Positions 63,672 through 64,000 of a stretch of 64,000 bases of DNA are shown here, piece by piece. Both the position numbers and the translations under genes were made by a program. How positions within the stretch are numbered: the stretch's first letter is position 1; each line of letters starts with the position of its first letter. The notes beneath the pieces were generated by a model. That model was given only the letters and a program-made list of their open reading frames with translations, had not been told where the DNA came from and made no database searches. The stretch covers positions 525 to 64,524 of the forward strand of contig JADHZB010000439.1 in NCBI GenBank assembly GCA_015657535.1, in the 5' to 3' direction. Source of the stretch: Nephromyces sp. MM_2019 (Eukaryota; Apicomplexa; Aconoidasida; Nephromycida).

Positions 63672-64000
63672 CTAAATGTCAAATAATACCCACATATAAT
63701 TAATACACACATATCATAAATAAATATTATGCACACATATAATTGATAAACACATATAACTGATACACACATATAATAAAAATATAACTGGCACACACAT
63801 ATAACGAATTAATACACATATATAATTAATACACACATATAATTAATGCACACATGTAATTAATACACACTTGTAATTAATACATGTATATGATATACAC
63901 ATAATAAATAAATATCATAGACATAAATAATACATACATATATAATACACATACAAAATATACATATATAATACATGCATATAATACACACATGTGAGTA
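61680..64000. repeat. Second dinucleotide-repeat island, over the COG8-like gene
   Basis: TG, CA and TA tracts resume at the right end of the window. Examples: a 24-bp repeat containing tttctgttggtgtgtgtttg (about three copies near 61774-61835); a unit of about 34 bp containing acacatataaccaaatagat near 62091-62205; a CA tract at about 63080-63240; and repeats of taattaatacacacatata at about 63682-63890. They lie mostly within COG8 introns, with one tract inside an exon. Confidence 0.9.

Overview
AT-rich eukaryotic DNA from a unicellular organism. Genes are split by GT-AG introns. TAA and TAG both end genes, so this is not the ciliate code that reads TAA/TAG as Gln. About sixteen protein genes can be supported. 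I rebuilt most of them by joining exons at GT/AG sites and checking that the intron phases agree from exon to exon. No rRNA, tRNA, CRISPR array or transposon was recognised. The gene set (subtilase, CBM20 starch-binding protein, IFT122-like protein, FTS/AKTIP, NIMA-type kinase, secreted coiled-coil proteins) fits a flagellum-forming protist that stores glucan. A myzozoan or apicomplexan-type organism is my best guess, but this is inference and not proven.

Layout. 233-9804 (-): a gene of at least 26 exons whose introns are packed with (TG/CA)n and (TA)n. It encodes the RNA polymerase I initiation factor RRN3, interrupted near its N-terminus by a DUF3223/DCL-type domain. 12466-14208 (-): secreted coiled-coil protein. 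16274-17902 (+): coiled-coil protein with a signal peptide and a C-terminal membrane hairpin. 18795-21325 (-): TPR protein. 24030-25358 (+): FTS/AKTIP, an inactive E2-like protein. 26692-28783 (+): secreted subtilisin-like protease. 29901-30938 (-): small protein, possibly with an RII-alpha-like docking domain. 31240-35378 (+): IFT122-like intraflagellar transport protein. 36209-36811 (-): CBM20 protein. 41234-41913 and 43625-44095 (-): small unknown proteins. 45550-48835 (-): NEK kinase with a long disordered tail. 50521-54809 (-): LENG8/THP3-type SAC3-domain protein with a poly-Q N-terminus. 59129-60298 (+): transcription elongation factor TFIIS. 60811-63671 (-, 5' part off the window): COG8-like Golgi tether subunit, again in a TG/CA-microsatellite island.

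The two repeat islands (1 to about 10.35 kb, and about 60.8 to 64 kb) largely coincide with two individual genes, RRN3 and COG8. The 50 kb between them has ordinary short AT-rich introns and no such repeats. In both island genes the TG/CA repeats have also entered exons, where they are read as His-Thr runs. The most unusual observation is the RRN3-DUF3223 fusion, which cannot be seen in single reading frames because it lies across very short exons.
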